This document shows positions 1-8,403 of a DNA stretch of 64,000 bases, one piece after another. The stretch is from Flagellimonas lutimaris (lineage in GTDB: Bacteria > Bacteroidota > Bacteroidia > Flavobacteriales > Flavobacteriaceae). Every line of letters starts with the position of its first letter. Position 1 is the first letter of the stretch. Location of the stretch: positions 404,031 through 468,030 of the forward strand of contig NZ_QXFH01000072.1 of the NCBI RefSeq assembly GCF_003581615.1, in the 5' to 3' direction. A program made the position numbers and the translations under genes. The notes beneath the pieces are model-generated. The model searched no databases, was not told where the DNA came from, and worked only from the letters and a program-made list of their open reading frames with translations.

Positions 1-859
1 GGCGGAACCATAACTCTGGCTCAAAAATTTCCAGTTCGGCCAAGGCCCAGGTACTCTCATTATCCTTAAAAATATCGACTCTAGCGTAAATGGGTAACTT
101 TGGTGCTGCTTCAACAACGCTTTGGGCAAATGCGATTTGTTCTTGATCTGGCACATAGTCGTGAACGGTACCACCAAAATCATCCTGTACCCTAAAATCC
201 CCTGGTTTGGCAATTTTTAAAACGGCATGGGTAAACTCACCATTAAAAACCATCATGGATATTTCTCCTTCCGAAACTATATTTTTTTGAAACTCCTGAA
301 GCATCATAGCTTCTTCGGCCACCAAGTTTTGGAAGATGTCTTCATGACTTTCAATTTCATCGTTGTGGATTTTGTAGGTGTGACGGGCGGCTCCCGAAAT
401 GCAAGGTTTTAGAATATACGTGTTGGTTGTAAAGCCGTGTTCTGCTCTTGCCTTAGCAATAGCATTGGGTAGTGTTATTTTTGAGCCTTTTTCCAGAAAA
501 ATCGTTCTGGGTATGGTAACTCCAGCGTTGGATAAGTCTTGTAAATAATGTTTGTCAATATTCCAATAGATGAGTTCTTTGGAGTTTATGAATTGTGTTT
601 GCTTCGAGGCTGTCTCCAACCATTTGGAAAACTCCATATAACGGTCAAAATAGTCCCAAGTGGTTCGGAACAGGGCATATTTGGTTGTTGACCAGTCAAA
701 ATCAGGGTCGTCCCAAGATTTACGAGCAGCCTTTAGACCTTGCTTTTTTAAAGCTTCTAAAACCAGAAGGTCTTCTTGAAGTACATTTTCAATATAGGGT
801 GTCTTCTTTTCTGGAGCCACGTATCGGTGGTCTGTCAGAACAACAATATCAAACTCCAT
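1..859 (-). CDS. ATP-grasp domain protein, 3' end cut by window edge
   Basis: The frame is open from an ATG at 859-857 through the first base of the window, so at least 286 residues are present and the C-terminus is missing. It begins MEFDIVVLTDHRYV and carries ATP-grasp-like segments: YILKPCISGAARHTY (nucleotide-binding Lys and small-residue loop), MLQEFQKNIVSEGEISMM, and YARVDIFKD...ALAELEIFEPELW near the end, where the metal-binding Glu residues sit. Related proteins include prokaryotic glutathione-synthetase-like and DcsG-type ligases that join an amine to a carboxylate using ATP. It starts 11 bases after the gamma-glutamyltransferase gene, so the two are probably co-transcribed. The substrate cannot be read from the sequence. 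Confidence 0.85.
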   Translation of the reverse strand, partial: MEFDIVVLTDHRYVAPEKKTPYIENVLQEDLLVLEALKKQGLKAARKSWDDPDFDWSTTKYALFRTTWDYFDRYMEFSKWLETASKQTQFINSKELIYWNIDKHYLQDLSNAGVTIPRTIFLEKGSKITLPNAIAKARAEHGFTTNTYILKPCISGAARHTYKIHNDEIESHEDIFQNLVAEEAMMLQEFQKNIVSEGEISMMVFNGEFTHAVLKIAKPGDFRVQDDFGGTVHDYVPDQEQIAFAQSVVEAAPKLPIYARVDIFKDNESTWALAELEIFEPELWFR

Positions 860-870
860 CCTCAGAAAAA

Positions 871-2553
871 TTAATATCCAACTGCAGTATCATCACCACG
901 TTTGTCGGCACCGCCTTCCAATTTTCCATTCTGCAAAACACGAATGGCATCTACTTTGCCAATAATAGGTGTGCGCTCCTCATTTATGATATATCCTTTG
1001 GATTTCAAATCTGCCTTGAGCTCTTCAGAGAACCCTTCTGGCTCAAAAATCACCATATCCGGCAACCATTGGTGATGGAAACGGGGGGCGTTGACCGCTT
1101 CTTGCATGCTCAAGTTGAACTCGTAAACATTAAGAATAGTTTGTGCTACAGCGGTAATGATGGTAGATCCTCCGGGAGTACCTACAACCATAAAAAGCTT
1201 GCCATCCTTTTCCACGATGGTCGGTGTCATACTACTTAACATTCGTTTTTCCGGCGCAATACTGTTGGCTTCGGCACCTATTAACCCAAACATATTCGGT
1301 ACACCGGGCTTGGAACTAAAATCGTCCATTTCATTATTTAAAAAGAAACCGAGTTCGGCACAATACAGTTTGGAACCATATCCTCCGTTTAGGGTAGATG
1401 TGGCAGAAATGGCATTCCCCTCACTATCCACGATGGAGTAGTGGGTGGTTTGCGCACTTTCAATGATTTCCACTTCACCATGGCTCACATCAGAAGACAA
1501 TGTGGCCTTATCAAAAGAGAAGTTGGCCATTCTTTCTTGCAGGTATTCGTCATCCAACAGCATATCGTAAGGAATGTCCACAAAATCAGGGTCGCCCAAA
1601 TAGAAGTTTCTGTCTGCATAGGCCCTACGTGATGCTTCGGTAAACAATTGAATGGTTTTAGTAGAATTGTGTCCAAATTTTGACACATTGTATGGCTCCA
1701 TCATTTTAAACATCTGATTGATGGTAACTCCTCCGCTACTGGGCGGACTCATGGAAATAACCTTGATGTCCTTGTAATCAAAAACTACGGGTTCTCTCCA
1801 GACGGCCTCATATTTTTCTAAATCTTCTATTGTAATTAAACCACCATTTTCTTGTACGAAGGCGGCTAGCTTTTGGGCAACTTCTCCTTTATAAAAACCG
1901 TCTCGTCCTTCTTCCATGATTTTTTGAAGGGTATTGGCGTAAGCGGGGTATTTTATGGTGTCCCCTGTTACAAAAGGACCGGCAAACTTGGTGCTATCGC
2001 CATTAGCTTCAATAAAGCGTTCACGGGTTCTTTCCAATCGATTGGCTTGCTTCTCGGTAACCACGACGCCTTTGTTGGCAAGAGCAATGATGGGTTGTAT
2101 GATTTCTTTTAAGGGAAGCTTTCCGAATTTTCTATGCACTTCGAGTACCCCAGCGACCGTACCTGGGACTCCTACAGCGGTTCCTCCCGATGTGCTCAAA
2201 CCTGGAATAACATTACCCAAGGAATCCAAATACATGTCCTTATGGGCTGCCAAGGGAGCTTTTTCTCGATAATCGATACCTCCGACTTCGCCATCGTTTT
2301 TACGGTAGACCATAAATCCACCACCGCCAACGCTACCTGCAAACGGATAAGCAACTACCAAGGAAAGTTCTGTGGCAACCATAGCATCAAATGCATTTCC
2401 GCCTTTTTTCATGATATCCACCGCAAGTTGCGAGGCTTCTTCACGAGCGGATACCACCATAGCTTTTTCGGCGACCACTCCAGTAGGTATGGCAGGTTGT
2501 TGTTTGCAGTTTATAAATAAGATTAGGGGCAAAAGGAGTATCAGTCTTCGCAT
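871..2553 (-). CDS. ggt: gamma-glutamyltransferase, lipoprotein
   Basis: This 560-residue protein hydrolyses or transfers the gamma-glutamyl group of glutathione-like compounds outside the cytoplasm. The N-terminus is a lipoprotein signal ending LFINC (Cys16). The family's self-processing site TTHYSIVD begins at Thr369, which becomes the nucleophile of the small subunit after autocleavage. GTPGGSTI near residue 458 is the usual small-subunit glycine loop. Length agrees with full ggt proteins. The start overlaps the 3' end of the ACP phosphodiesterase-like gene by 13 bases, and an ATP-grasp ligase follows after 11 bases, giving a three-gene minus-strand operon. Peptide or glutathione turnover is inferred from the family. 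Confidence 0.95.
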   Translation of the reverse strand: MRRLILLLPLILFINCKQQPAIPTGVVAEKAMVVSAREEASQLAVDIMKKGGNAFDAMVATELSLVVAYPFAGSVGGGGFMVYRKNDGEVGGIDYREKAPLAAHKDMYLDSLGNVIPGLSTSGGTAVGVPGTVAGVLEVHRKFGKLPLKEIIQPIIALANKGVVVTEKQANRLERTRERFIEANGDSTKFAGPFVTGDTIKYPAYANTLQKIMEEGRDGFYKGEVAQKLAAFVQENGGLITIEDLEKYEAVWREPVVFDYKDIKVISMSPPSSGGVTINQMFKMMEPYNVSKFGHNSTKTIQLFTEASRRAYADRNFYLGDPDFVDIPYDMLLDDEYLQERMANFSFDKATLSSDVSHGEVEIIESAQTTHYSIVDSEGNAISATSTLNGGYGSKLYCAELGFFLNNEMDDFSSKPGVPNMFGLIGAEANSIAPEKRMLSSMTPTIVEKDGKLFMVVGTPGGSTIITAVAQTILNVYEFNLSMQEAVNAPRFHHQWLPDMVIFEPEGFSEELKADLKSKGYIINEERTPIIGKVDAIRVLQNGKLEGGADKRGDDTAVGY

Positions 2554-3134
2554 AGGGAAATAAATTTTTGGTTGGAAAAGGTAATCAATTCTTTAAAAAA
2601 TGACGTGAATTCATTTTCGAAATCAAAATAGTGTTCTTCAAGGTCCAAAATGGCAAAATTCATTCTGGATTTGTTTTTAGTTCTTCGGTTCATTCCATTA
2701 AGTACACGGTCAATTCCAGCTAAATTGGCATAATTGAGTAACCAATTGTCTGCAATCATATAGGGCATCATCCGTTTAGTGGCCATGGGGAGGATATCGT
2801 AATTGTCCTCCAACAAATCATAAAAGTCCTCTACATAATCCTCTAGTGGGGTATCAGAATAGTCACTCCAATTTTTGGCCAAAAAATGATCATAATAAAT
2901 ATCCACGATTACTCGGCTGTAATGACTGTAGTTTTTGTGCAATCGCTTACTACTTTGTCTAACAGTGGGATGAGAGTCGGTAAATGTATCGATTTCACGG
3001 TGCAGCAGAATGCCTTTTTGGATTCTATCTGGAAGATGTTTGAACTTGTTACCACGAATATGATCGGCAAAGAAATTACCCAAGGTTATTTCTTTATCAT
3101 CAAATGAAAGATAGATATGCGCTAAGAAGTTCAT
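2541..3134 (-). CDS. ACP phosphodiesterase (AcpH-like)
   Basis: This 197-residue protein opens with MNFLAHIYLSFDDKEITLGNFFADHIRG, the AcpH signature, with later conserved H and D residues (LLHREIDTFTDSHP). AcpH removes the 4'-phosphopantetheine prosthetic group from acyl carrier protein. The family is an HD-like metal hydrolase acting in the cytoplasm. It is the first gene of the ggt/ATP-grasp operon and is divergent from glmM. The 4'-phosphopantetheine activity is assigned by family resemblance only; distant homologues are often left as hypothetical. Confidence 0.85.
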   Translation of the reverse strand: MNFLAHIYLSFDDKEITLGNFFADHIRGNKFKHLPDRIQKGILLHREIDTFTDSHPTVRQSSKRLHKNYSHYSRVIVDIYYDHFLAKNWSDYSDTPLEDYVEDFYDLLEDNYDILPMATKRMMPYMIADNWLLNYANLAGIDRVLNGMNRRTKNKSRMNFAILDLEEHYFDFENEFTSFFKELITFSNQKFISLCED

Positions 3135-3197
3135 CGGGGCAAATTCCTTTTCTGTCGAAATTTACAAATTCCAAACATGGAATCGAAAATGCCCAAC

Positions 3198-3205
3198 TAT
3201 ATTTG
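3198..3205 (+). promoter_or_regulatory. candidate -7 box of the glmM promoter
   Basis: TATATTTG fits the Bacteroidota consensus TAnnTTTG and lies 20 bases before the glmM ATG. No clear -33 TTG box was seen, so only the -7 element is proposed. Confidence 0.4.
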
Positions 3206-3225
3206 CAAAAACTTTTTTAACAATT

Positions 3226-4614
3226 ATGACACTGATCAAATCAATTTCGGGAATACGAGGTACCATAGGGGGCAATACTAACGATAACCTAACACCAGTA
3301 GATGCTGTTAAATTTGCAGCAGCATATGGCAGTTGGTTAAAAACGTATTCCAAAAAGGAGAAGTTGAAAGTTGTCATTGGTAGGGATGCACGTTTGTCGG
3401 GTGAGATGATCCAAAACTTGGTGGTTTCTACCTTGGTAGGACTTGGAATTGATGTCATCGATCTTGGATTGTCGACCACGCCGACGGTAGAGATTGCAGT
3501 TCCTTTGGAAAAAGCTGATGGAGGAATCATTTTAACGGCCAGCCATAATCCCAAGCAATGGAACGCCCTTAAATTGTTGAATGAAAAGGGGGAGTTTTTG
3601 GATGCGGAGCAAGGCGCAAAGATTTTGGCCTTGGCCGAAAAAGAGGATTTTGAATTTGCGGAGGTCGATGATTTGGGTGAAATCATTAAAAATGATTCAT
3701 ATATCGATATCCATATAGATGAAGTGTTGGAATTATCCTTGGTGGATGCCGATACCATTAAAAAAGCAGGTTTTAAAGTGGTGGTTGATGGTGTAAACTC
3801 CACAGGAGGTATTGCGATTCCCAAATTGCTTGAAGAATTGGGGGTGGAAGTGGTAAAGCTATATTGCGACCCAACTGGACACTTTCCGCATAACCCTGAA
3901 CCATTGAAGGAACATTTAGGGGACATCAGTAAAAAAGTAGTGGAAGAAAAAGCGGACTTTGGAATTGTTGTGGACCCCGACGTAGACCGATTGGCGTTCA
4001 TAAGCAACGACGGTGAAATGTTTGGTGAGGAATACACCTTGGTCGCCTGCGCCGATTATGTATTGTCAAAAACAAAAGGAAATACGGTTTCCAACCTGTC
4101 ATCTTCAAGAGCCTTGCGCGATGTTACGGAAAAACATGGTGGCACTTACGAGGCGGCCGCTGTTGGCGAAGTGAACGTGGTGACCAAAATGAAAGCCAAC
4201 ACTGCCATCATTGGTGGTGAAGGGAATGGTGGAATTATTTATCCAGAAAGTCATTATGGGCGTGATGCCCTGGTAGGAACGGCCTTGTTTTTGATGTTGA
4301 TGGCCGAGAAAGGCGGAACTGTGGCCGAACTGCGTGCCAGTTACCCGAGCTACTTTATGAGCAAAAAGAAAATACAATTAACTCCAGAGCTGGATGTGGA
4401 TGCATTATTGGATGCCATGCACAACAAATACAAAGAGGAGCAGGTATCAACAATTGATGGGGTAAAAATTGATTTTCCTGAAAACTGGGTGCACCTGAGA
4501 AAATCCAATACGGAACCCATTATTCGTATTTATACCGAAGCTAAATCTCAACAAGAGGCAGATGGTTTGGCCGACCGTATTATTGACGAAATCAAAGAGG
4601 TAGCGGGACTTTAA
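3226..4614 (+). CDS. glmM: phosphoglucosamine mutase
   Basis: GlmM interconverts glucosamine-6-phosphate and glucosamine-1-phosphate for UDP-GlcNAc, peptidoglycan and lipid A synthesis. The 462-residue protein has the alpha-phosphohexomutase layout: the phosphoserine loop TASHNP with Ser106, the Mg2+ loop DPDVDR at 250-255, the sugar-specificity loop GGEGNGG, and the C-terminal phosphate-binding RKSNTEP. Related phosphomannomutase/phosphoglucomutase activity cannot be excluded, since Bacteroidota homologues are close. Its stop codon shares TTAA with the stop of the convergent acyltransferase gene. Confidence 0.93.
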   Translation: MTLIKSISGIRGTIGGNTNDNLTPVDAVKFAAAYGSWLKTYSKKEKLKVVIGRDARLSGEMIQNLVVSTLVGLGIDVIDLGLSTTPTVEIAVPLEKADGGIILTASHNPKQWNALKLLNEKGEFLDAEQGAKILALAEKEDFEFAEVDDLGEIIKNDSYIDIHIDEVLELSLVDADTIKKAGFKVVVDGVNSTGGIAIPKLLEELGVEVVKLYCDPTGHFPHNPEPLKEHLGDISKKVVEEKADFGIVVDPDVDRLAFISNDGEMFGEEYTLVACADYVLSKTKGNTVSNLSSSRALRDVTEKHGGTYEAAAVGEVNVVTKMKANTAIIGGEGNGGIIYPESHYGRDALVGTALFLMLMAEKGGTVAELRASYPSYFMSKKKIQLTPELDVDALLDAMHNKYKEEQVSTIDGVKIDFPENWVHLRKSNTEPIIRIYTEAKSQQEADGLADRIIDEIKEVAGL

Positions 4615-5528
4615 GAGTTACCTGCTTTTGCAGGCTCTTTTTGAAACTCTTTTGGAGCTTTGCCCATATGTTTCCAGCGTTTGTGTGTCCAGAAATAATA
4701 TTCAGGAGCCTCCCGAATGGCTTTTTCTGTTTCACGCATAAAAGCTTCAGAAATCTTATAATTTTCTACCTCGTTGGGATTTTCAGCCAATATTTTAAAA
4801 GAAGCCTCGTAAAATCCACGTCCTACTTTATTAACTTTCAAATAAACAGGAATCATATCATGGCTTTTGCAAAGTTCTTCTGCACCAACGTGTATTGGCA
4901 CCAGAACATCCATAAAATTGGCCCAATGACGGGCTCGTTGCAACATGGGGGATTGATCGCTAATAATCCCCACCGTAATTAATTCGTCCCTTTCTTTGGC
5001 ATCTGCGATAATTTTTCGGCTCTCAAAGGTTTTAATGAGTGTGGTGCCATATTTGCTGCGTATATCACGAACTAATTTGTCAAAGTATTTGTTCTGAATG
5101 GGCTGATAAATGGCATATGCTTTTGATTTTACCATGGAGTTTAATGAAAAAACCCACTCCCAACTTGCATAATGAGGCATTATTATCATGATATTTTTGC
5201 CTTCATTTTCCAATTTTTGAAAAACTTCAACATTCGTAAAAACGTATCTTTTTTTCATTTGTTTATTGGTGATTCCCAATGTTTTTGCCATTTCCAAAAA
5301 CATATCGCATAAATGGTGATAAAACTTTTTCTCAATCAATAAACGTTCACTTTCCGATTTTTCGGGAAAAACAAGCGCCAAGTTGTTGCGTACTACTTTT
5401 TTACGGTAGCCAATTATTTTATAAAGGAGTACATAGACACCATCAGAAATAAAATATATGACTTTAAAGGGAAGTCTGGAAATCAACCAGAGCAATGGAT
5501 AAACAAGGATATAAACTACAAGCTGCAT
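4611..5528 (-). CDS. lysophospholipid/lipid A acyltransferase (LpxL/HtrB family)
   Basis: This 305-residue inner-membrane-associated acyltransferase has an N-terminal hydrophobic segment (about residues 1-40) and the family's HX4D/E catalytic motif as HYASWE, His119 and Glu124. The ending YYFWTHKRWK matches the usual LpxL/HtrB tail. Members add secondary acyl chains to lipid A precursors; in Bacteroidota some homologues instead acylate other lipids. The gene is convergent with glmM, sharing the bases of the two stop codons, and divergent from the rhomboid gene across a 53-base region holding paired promoter boxes. Confidence 0.88.
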   Translation of the reverse strand: MQLVVYILVYPLLWLISRLPFKVIYFISDGVYVLLYKIIGYRKKVVRNNLALVFPEKSESERLLIEKKFYHHLCDMFLEMAKTLGITNKQMKKRYVFTNVEVFQKLENEGKNIMIIMPHYASWEWVFSLNSMVKSKAYAIYQPIQNKYFDKLVRDIRSKYGTTLIKTFESRKIIADAKERDELITVGIISDQSPMLQRARHWANFMDVLVPIHVGAEELCKSHDMIPVYLKVNKVGRGFYEASFKILAENPNEVENYKISEAFMRETEKAIREAPEYYFWTHKRWKHMGKAPKEFQKEPAKAGNS

Positions 5529-5544
5529 AGACTATTCTTGTGTG

Positions 5545-5562
5545 CAAATATAGCTATATTTG
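5545..5562. promoter_or_regulatory. back-to-back -7 boxes in an 18-base palindrome
   Basis: CAAATATAGCTATATTTG is a perfect palindrome. Read on the plus strand its right half is TATATTTG, and read on the minus strand its left half is also TATATTTG; both match the Bacteroidota TAnnTTTG -7 box. The two boxes point towards the divergent rhomboid (start 5582) and acyltransferase (start 5528) genes, separated only by GC. A dimeric regulator site is an alternative reading. Confidence 0.5.
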
Positions 5563-5581
5563 AACCCAAACCTTTATTTAC

Positions 5582-6232
5582 ATGCTCAATTTACATATCG
5601 CTACTATTGCTATAATGGCCGCCAATGTTTTGGTCTCTCTACGTGGGTTTAATAACACGGCTTTTTTTGATAGGTACAAGTTTAGTATCAATGCCATACA
5701 GGCTGGTCAGAAGGAAAGAATGGCGACTTCTGGCTTTTTGCACGTGGATATTTCCCATTTGTTCCTTAACATGTTCACGCTCTATTTTTTTGCTCCTGTA
5801 GTGATTGGTTGGTTCGGTTCCATAAAGTTTTTGATAATTTACTTCGTCAGCCTGATTGCGGGTAGTCTGTTGGCCCTGTTTTTCCATAAAAACGAGCCTT
5901 TTTACAGTGCAGTTGGTGCAAGTGGGGCAGTTATGGGAGTTCTTTATGCTGCAATTTTACTAAATCCAGATATGCAATTGGGAATAATGTTTATTCCCAT
6001 ACCGTTGCCAGCTTATGTTTTGGGTATTGCTTATCTGTTGTATTCCATTTGGGGAATGAAGAGCAGAATGGGCAATATTGGACATACCGCTCACTTTGGT
6101 GGTGCCATAGGGGGTTATGCAACCACCTTGCTTTTTAAACCAGAACTTTTTGTAACGGATACTTTAATCGTGGTATTGCTGGCCATACCAATCATTATTC
6201 TCTTTGTATTGGATAAGATGGGGAAGATTTAA
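5582..6232 (+). CDS. rhomboid family intramembrane serine protease
   Basis: This 216-residue polytopic membrane protein has the rhomboid catalytic pair: Ser114 in GASGAVMG and His171 in HTAHFGGAIGG. The HLFLNMF segment (about residues 59-65) is the conserved HxxxN motif of the second transmembrane helix. About six transmembrane helices are visible, and there is no extra cytoplasmic domain. Rhomboids cleave single-pass membrane proteins within the bilayer; the substrate is unknown. Confidence 0.93.
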   Translation: MLNLHIATIAIMAANVLVSLRGFNNTAFFDRYKFSINAIQAGQKERMATSGFLHVDISHLFLNMFTLYFFAPVVIGWFGSIKFLIIYFVSLIAGSLLALFFHKNEPFYSAVGASGAVMGVLYAAILLNPDMQLGIMFIPIPLPAYVLGIAYLLYSIWGMKSRMGNIGHTAHFGGAIGGYATTLLFKPELFVTDTLIVVLLAIPIIILFVLDKMGKI

Positions 6233-6598
6233 GGGGTGTTGGACTGTTTGATTTTTGGATTGATGGATTATTCGGGTTAAAGGTGATGGGTAATAGTTTA
6301 AAATTGTCCATTTATAATTATTGAGACTTGAACTTGAAACCTGTTCATGCTCTTTCCTCAAAATGATTCTTTTTGGAACTTGACCCCAGTCGAAGGACGC
6401 TTTTTGATATTGGATTTCTGTTTATGAGTGAAGGGTTAATGGACAGAAAATAGAATAGGAGGACAAGAGCAGCTAATTAAGACTGCCTTCGGAATAATTT
6501 ATGGGAGTATTCGTTTACTGCGTACTGCCGACTTTTAACTCCAACAAAAAAGGCCTCGAAATTATCAAGGCCTTTTTTTATATTGTTTTGTTCCTGTT
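6233..6598. other. intergenic stretch with a short dispersed repeat
   Basis: No credible gene was found in these 366 bases. The segment 6250-6269 is identical over 20 bases to 51141-51160, and both copies lie shortly after the stop codon of a plus-strand gene (rhomboid here, ung there). A terminator hairpin closes the region at 6546-6579. A fragment at about 6386-6400 resembles the CAGTCGAAGG-type repeats seen elsewhere in the window. Confidence 0.6.
6546..6579 (-). terminator. rho-independent terminator after the TlpA-like gene
   Basis: An 11-base perfect stem (AAAAAAGGCCT paired with AGGCCTTTTTT) with an 11-base loop lies 20 bases past the stop of the minus-strand TlpA-like gene. Its A-rich and T-rich flanks would let it work in both directions. 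Confidence 0.85.
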
Positions 6599-7720
6599 TT
6601 AACTTTTACCAAGAATTTCAGCTACTTTTTGTTCCAAAGCAGGACCTCTTAAGTCTCTTGCTACGATAACACCTTTTTCATCCAACAAAAATGCTGCTGG
6701 AATTGCGTTGATGTTATATAAACGGGCAATAGGATCTTGGAATCGTTGCAAATTGGAGATATGATTCCATTCCAACCCGTCCGATTCAATAGCGTTGGTC
6801 CAATGTTCTGCTTTATTGTCCAACGAAACTCCCAATACATCAAAACCTTTTTCGTGATACTTTTTATAGACCGATACAATATTGGGATTTTCCGCACGAC
6901 AAGGTCTGCACCATGCTGCCCAGAAATCGACCAAAGTTAGTTTGGCGTTGCTTGTAACATCGCTAAGAGCAAGTACATCACCTGTAGGGGTTGGGGCGGA
7001 AAAATTAGGTGCTACTGCACCAACTTCAGTAGATTTTAAATTTTCAAGTTGCTCTGCAATTTTCTTTCCGGGTTCTGTAGCTTTCATTTCTGGAGTTAAG
7101 CCTTCGAACATGGATTTGATTTCATCAGCAGGAGCTGCTTTGGTTGCCAATAGGTTCCCAATAATCAAAACAGAGACATAAGCGTTTGGGTGCTCCTTGG
7201 CATAGGTCATATTAAAGTTCTTTGCATCTTCCTGAAACTCAATAAACTCTTCGCGCAGAGCGGTAACGGTAGCCGTATCTCTCTGTTGTGCAGCCATACG
7301 CATATCGTCTTGCATAGACCTTGCACGTTGTGATAGTTTACGTGATTCTGTCAAAAAGCCCATAAACATATCATTCTGTTCAGTTCCCTGAATCTTGGCC
7401 TGGTCAATACTATCTTTTTGGAACTCAATTTCAATACTTCCATTCTCCACAATAACTGGGACATTGCCACGAGCTTTGTCCACAAAAATGTAGTGCATTT
7501 TTGGTTCGACTTGGTTTCCGCTAAATGTAAATAGGCCATTCTCAACGGTTGCCGTATCAATGTCTATTAATTGGTTAATGGAGTCTGTAGTTTTTAAAAA
7601 TATCTGGGTGCCATTTTCAGGCTCACCATTTATGGTACCAGTTAAAGTGTATCCTTTAGGGTCGGAATTACAAGATGTCAAAAACAAAACACCTAAGGAT
7701 AACGCAAATAATTTTTTCAT
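6599..7720 (-). CDS. TlpA-like thiol-disulfide oxidoreductase lipoprotein (DUF4369)
   Basis: This 373-residue envelope lipoprotein has lipobox Cys17 (LFLTSC), an N-terminal DUF4369-like beta domain (about residues 20-115), a helical linker and a C-terminal AhpC/TSA-thioredoxin domain. The active site is WCRPC with Cys271 and Cys274, followed by the cis-Pro loop NAIPAAFL. Members reduce or isomerise periplasmic disulfides or support cytochrome c maturation. The isolated gene has its own terminator downstream. The precise partner is unknown. Confidence 0.9.
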   Translation of the reverse strand: MKKLFALSLGVLFLTSCNSDPKGYTLTGTINGEPENGTQIFLKTTDSINQLIDIDTATVENGLFTFSGNQVEPKMHYIFVDKARGNVPVIVENGSIEIEFQKDSIDQAKIQGTEQNDMFMGFLTESRKLSQRARSMQDDMRMAAQQRDTATVTALREEFIEFQEDAKNFNMTYAKEHPNAYVSVLIIGNLLATKAAPADEIKSMFEGLTPEMKATEPGKKIAEQLENLKSTEVGAVAPNFSAPTPTGDVLALSDVTSNAKLTLVDFWAAWCRPCRAENPNIVSVYKKYHEKGFDVLGVSLDNKAEHWTNAIESDGLEWNHISNLQRFQDPIARLYNINAIPAAFLLDEKGVIVARDLRGPALEQKVAEILGKS

Positions 7721-7762
7721 TTCAAAATATTTAGAGTGCTAAGGTATTCAATACTTATGGCA

Positions 7763-7800
7763 TAAAAAAACCCCTGACTCTATATGAGTCAAGGGTTAAC
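7763..7800 (-). terminator. terminator after the outer-membrane beta-barrel gene
   Basis: Read on the minus strand, CCCTTGACTC and GAGTCAGGGG form a stem with a single mismatch around a short ATATA loop, followed directly by seven T residues. It lies about 20 bases past the stop of the gene at 7818-8315. Confidence 0.85.
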
Positions 7801-7817
7801 TTTTTATTTAGAACTGA

Positions 7818-8315
7818 TTAGAACTGGTATCGGATACCCAGGGCAATATCAAAATCAAAATCATTATCAAAGCCGTCGTAACCAATCAGGCCAATTTCGG
7901 GCCTAAAGTCCAATGATAGCAATAATGGAATATCAAAGTCATACTCTATACCAATATCACCAGCTGCGAACACAAACAATCCGTCATTGTCATTATCAAA
8001 ATTCGGATTAGGCTCAAAATCTACACTTCCTAATCCACCACCAACACCGTAATACCAATTAAAATTGCCATCCAATTGATGTACCCATTGGTATATTCCT
8101 GTTAATTTAAAGGCGTCAAAATCCCTACTGTCCCGCCATCCTAGGTCAAACTCGGCTCGGTGATACTGTCCAATGGATTTTTGGTAAGAAATCTCAGCTC
8201 CAAAGCCGTCGCTGTCTCCCAATCTAAGCCCCAAGGCATGCTCTGATATGTTTTGTGCACTTAGGCTAGCTGTTGCAAACAAAATAAATACTGAAAATAA
8301 TGTGGTAATCTTCAT
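7818..8315 (-). CDS. small outer-membrane beta-barrel protein
   Basis: This 165-residue protein has a Sec signal peptide ending about ASLSA-QN and alternating beta strands (GFGAEISYQ, RAEFDLGWR, WYYGVGGGLG, FAAGDIGIEYDF, SLDFRPEIGL), and ends in an aromatic residue (GIRYQF), the usual signal for outer-membrane insertion. This fits an eight-stranded barrel of the OmpX/OmpA-N type. Specific function is unknown. It is a single gene closed by its own terminator. Confidence 0.8.
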   Translation of the reverse strand: MKITTLFSVFILFATASLSAQNISEHALGLRLGDSDGFGAEISYQKSIGQYHRAEFDLGWRDSRDFDAFKLTGIYQWVHQLDGNFNWYYGVGGGLGSVDFEPNPNFDNDNDGLFVFAAGDIGIEYDFDIPLLLSLDFRPEIGLIGYDGFDNDFDFDIALGIRYQF

Positions 8316-8403
8316 GAGGTTCTCGTTAAGTTAAAAATTAGAGATAGTTTTGTGTTAGATTTACGTTTGAAAAACAATTTTAGTTCCCAAAAAGTATTCC
8401 AAA

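Noticed and set aside
227..412. A 61-codon plus-strand frame at the left edge
   Set aside because: It is antisense to the ATP-grasp gene, whose reading frame with conserved motifs covers the region.
3162..4037. A 291-codon open frame on the minus strand opposite glmM
   Set aside because: It lies entirely across glmM, which has all family motifs; the translation is low-complexity, Ser/Pro/Thr-rich and typical of an antisense frame.
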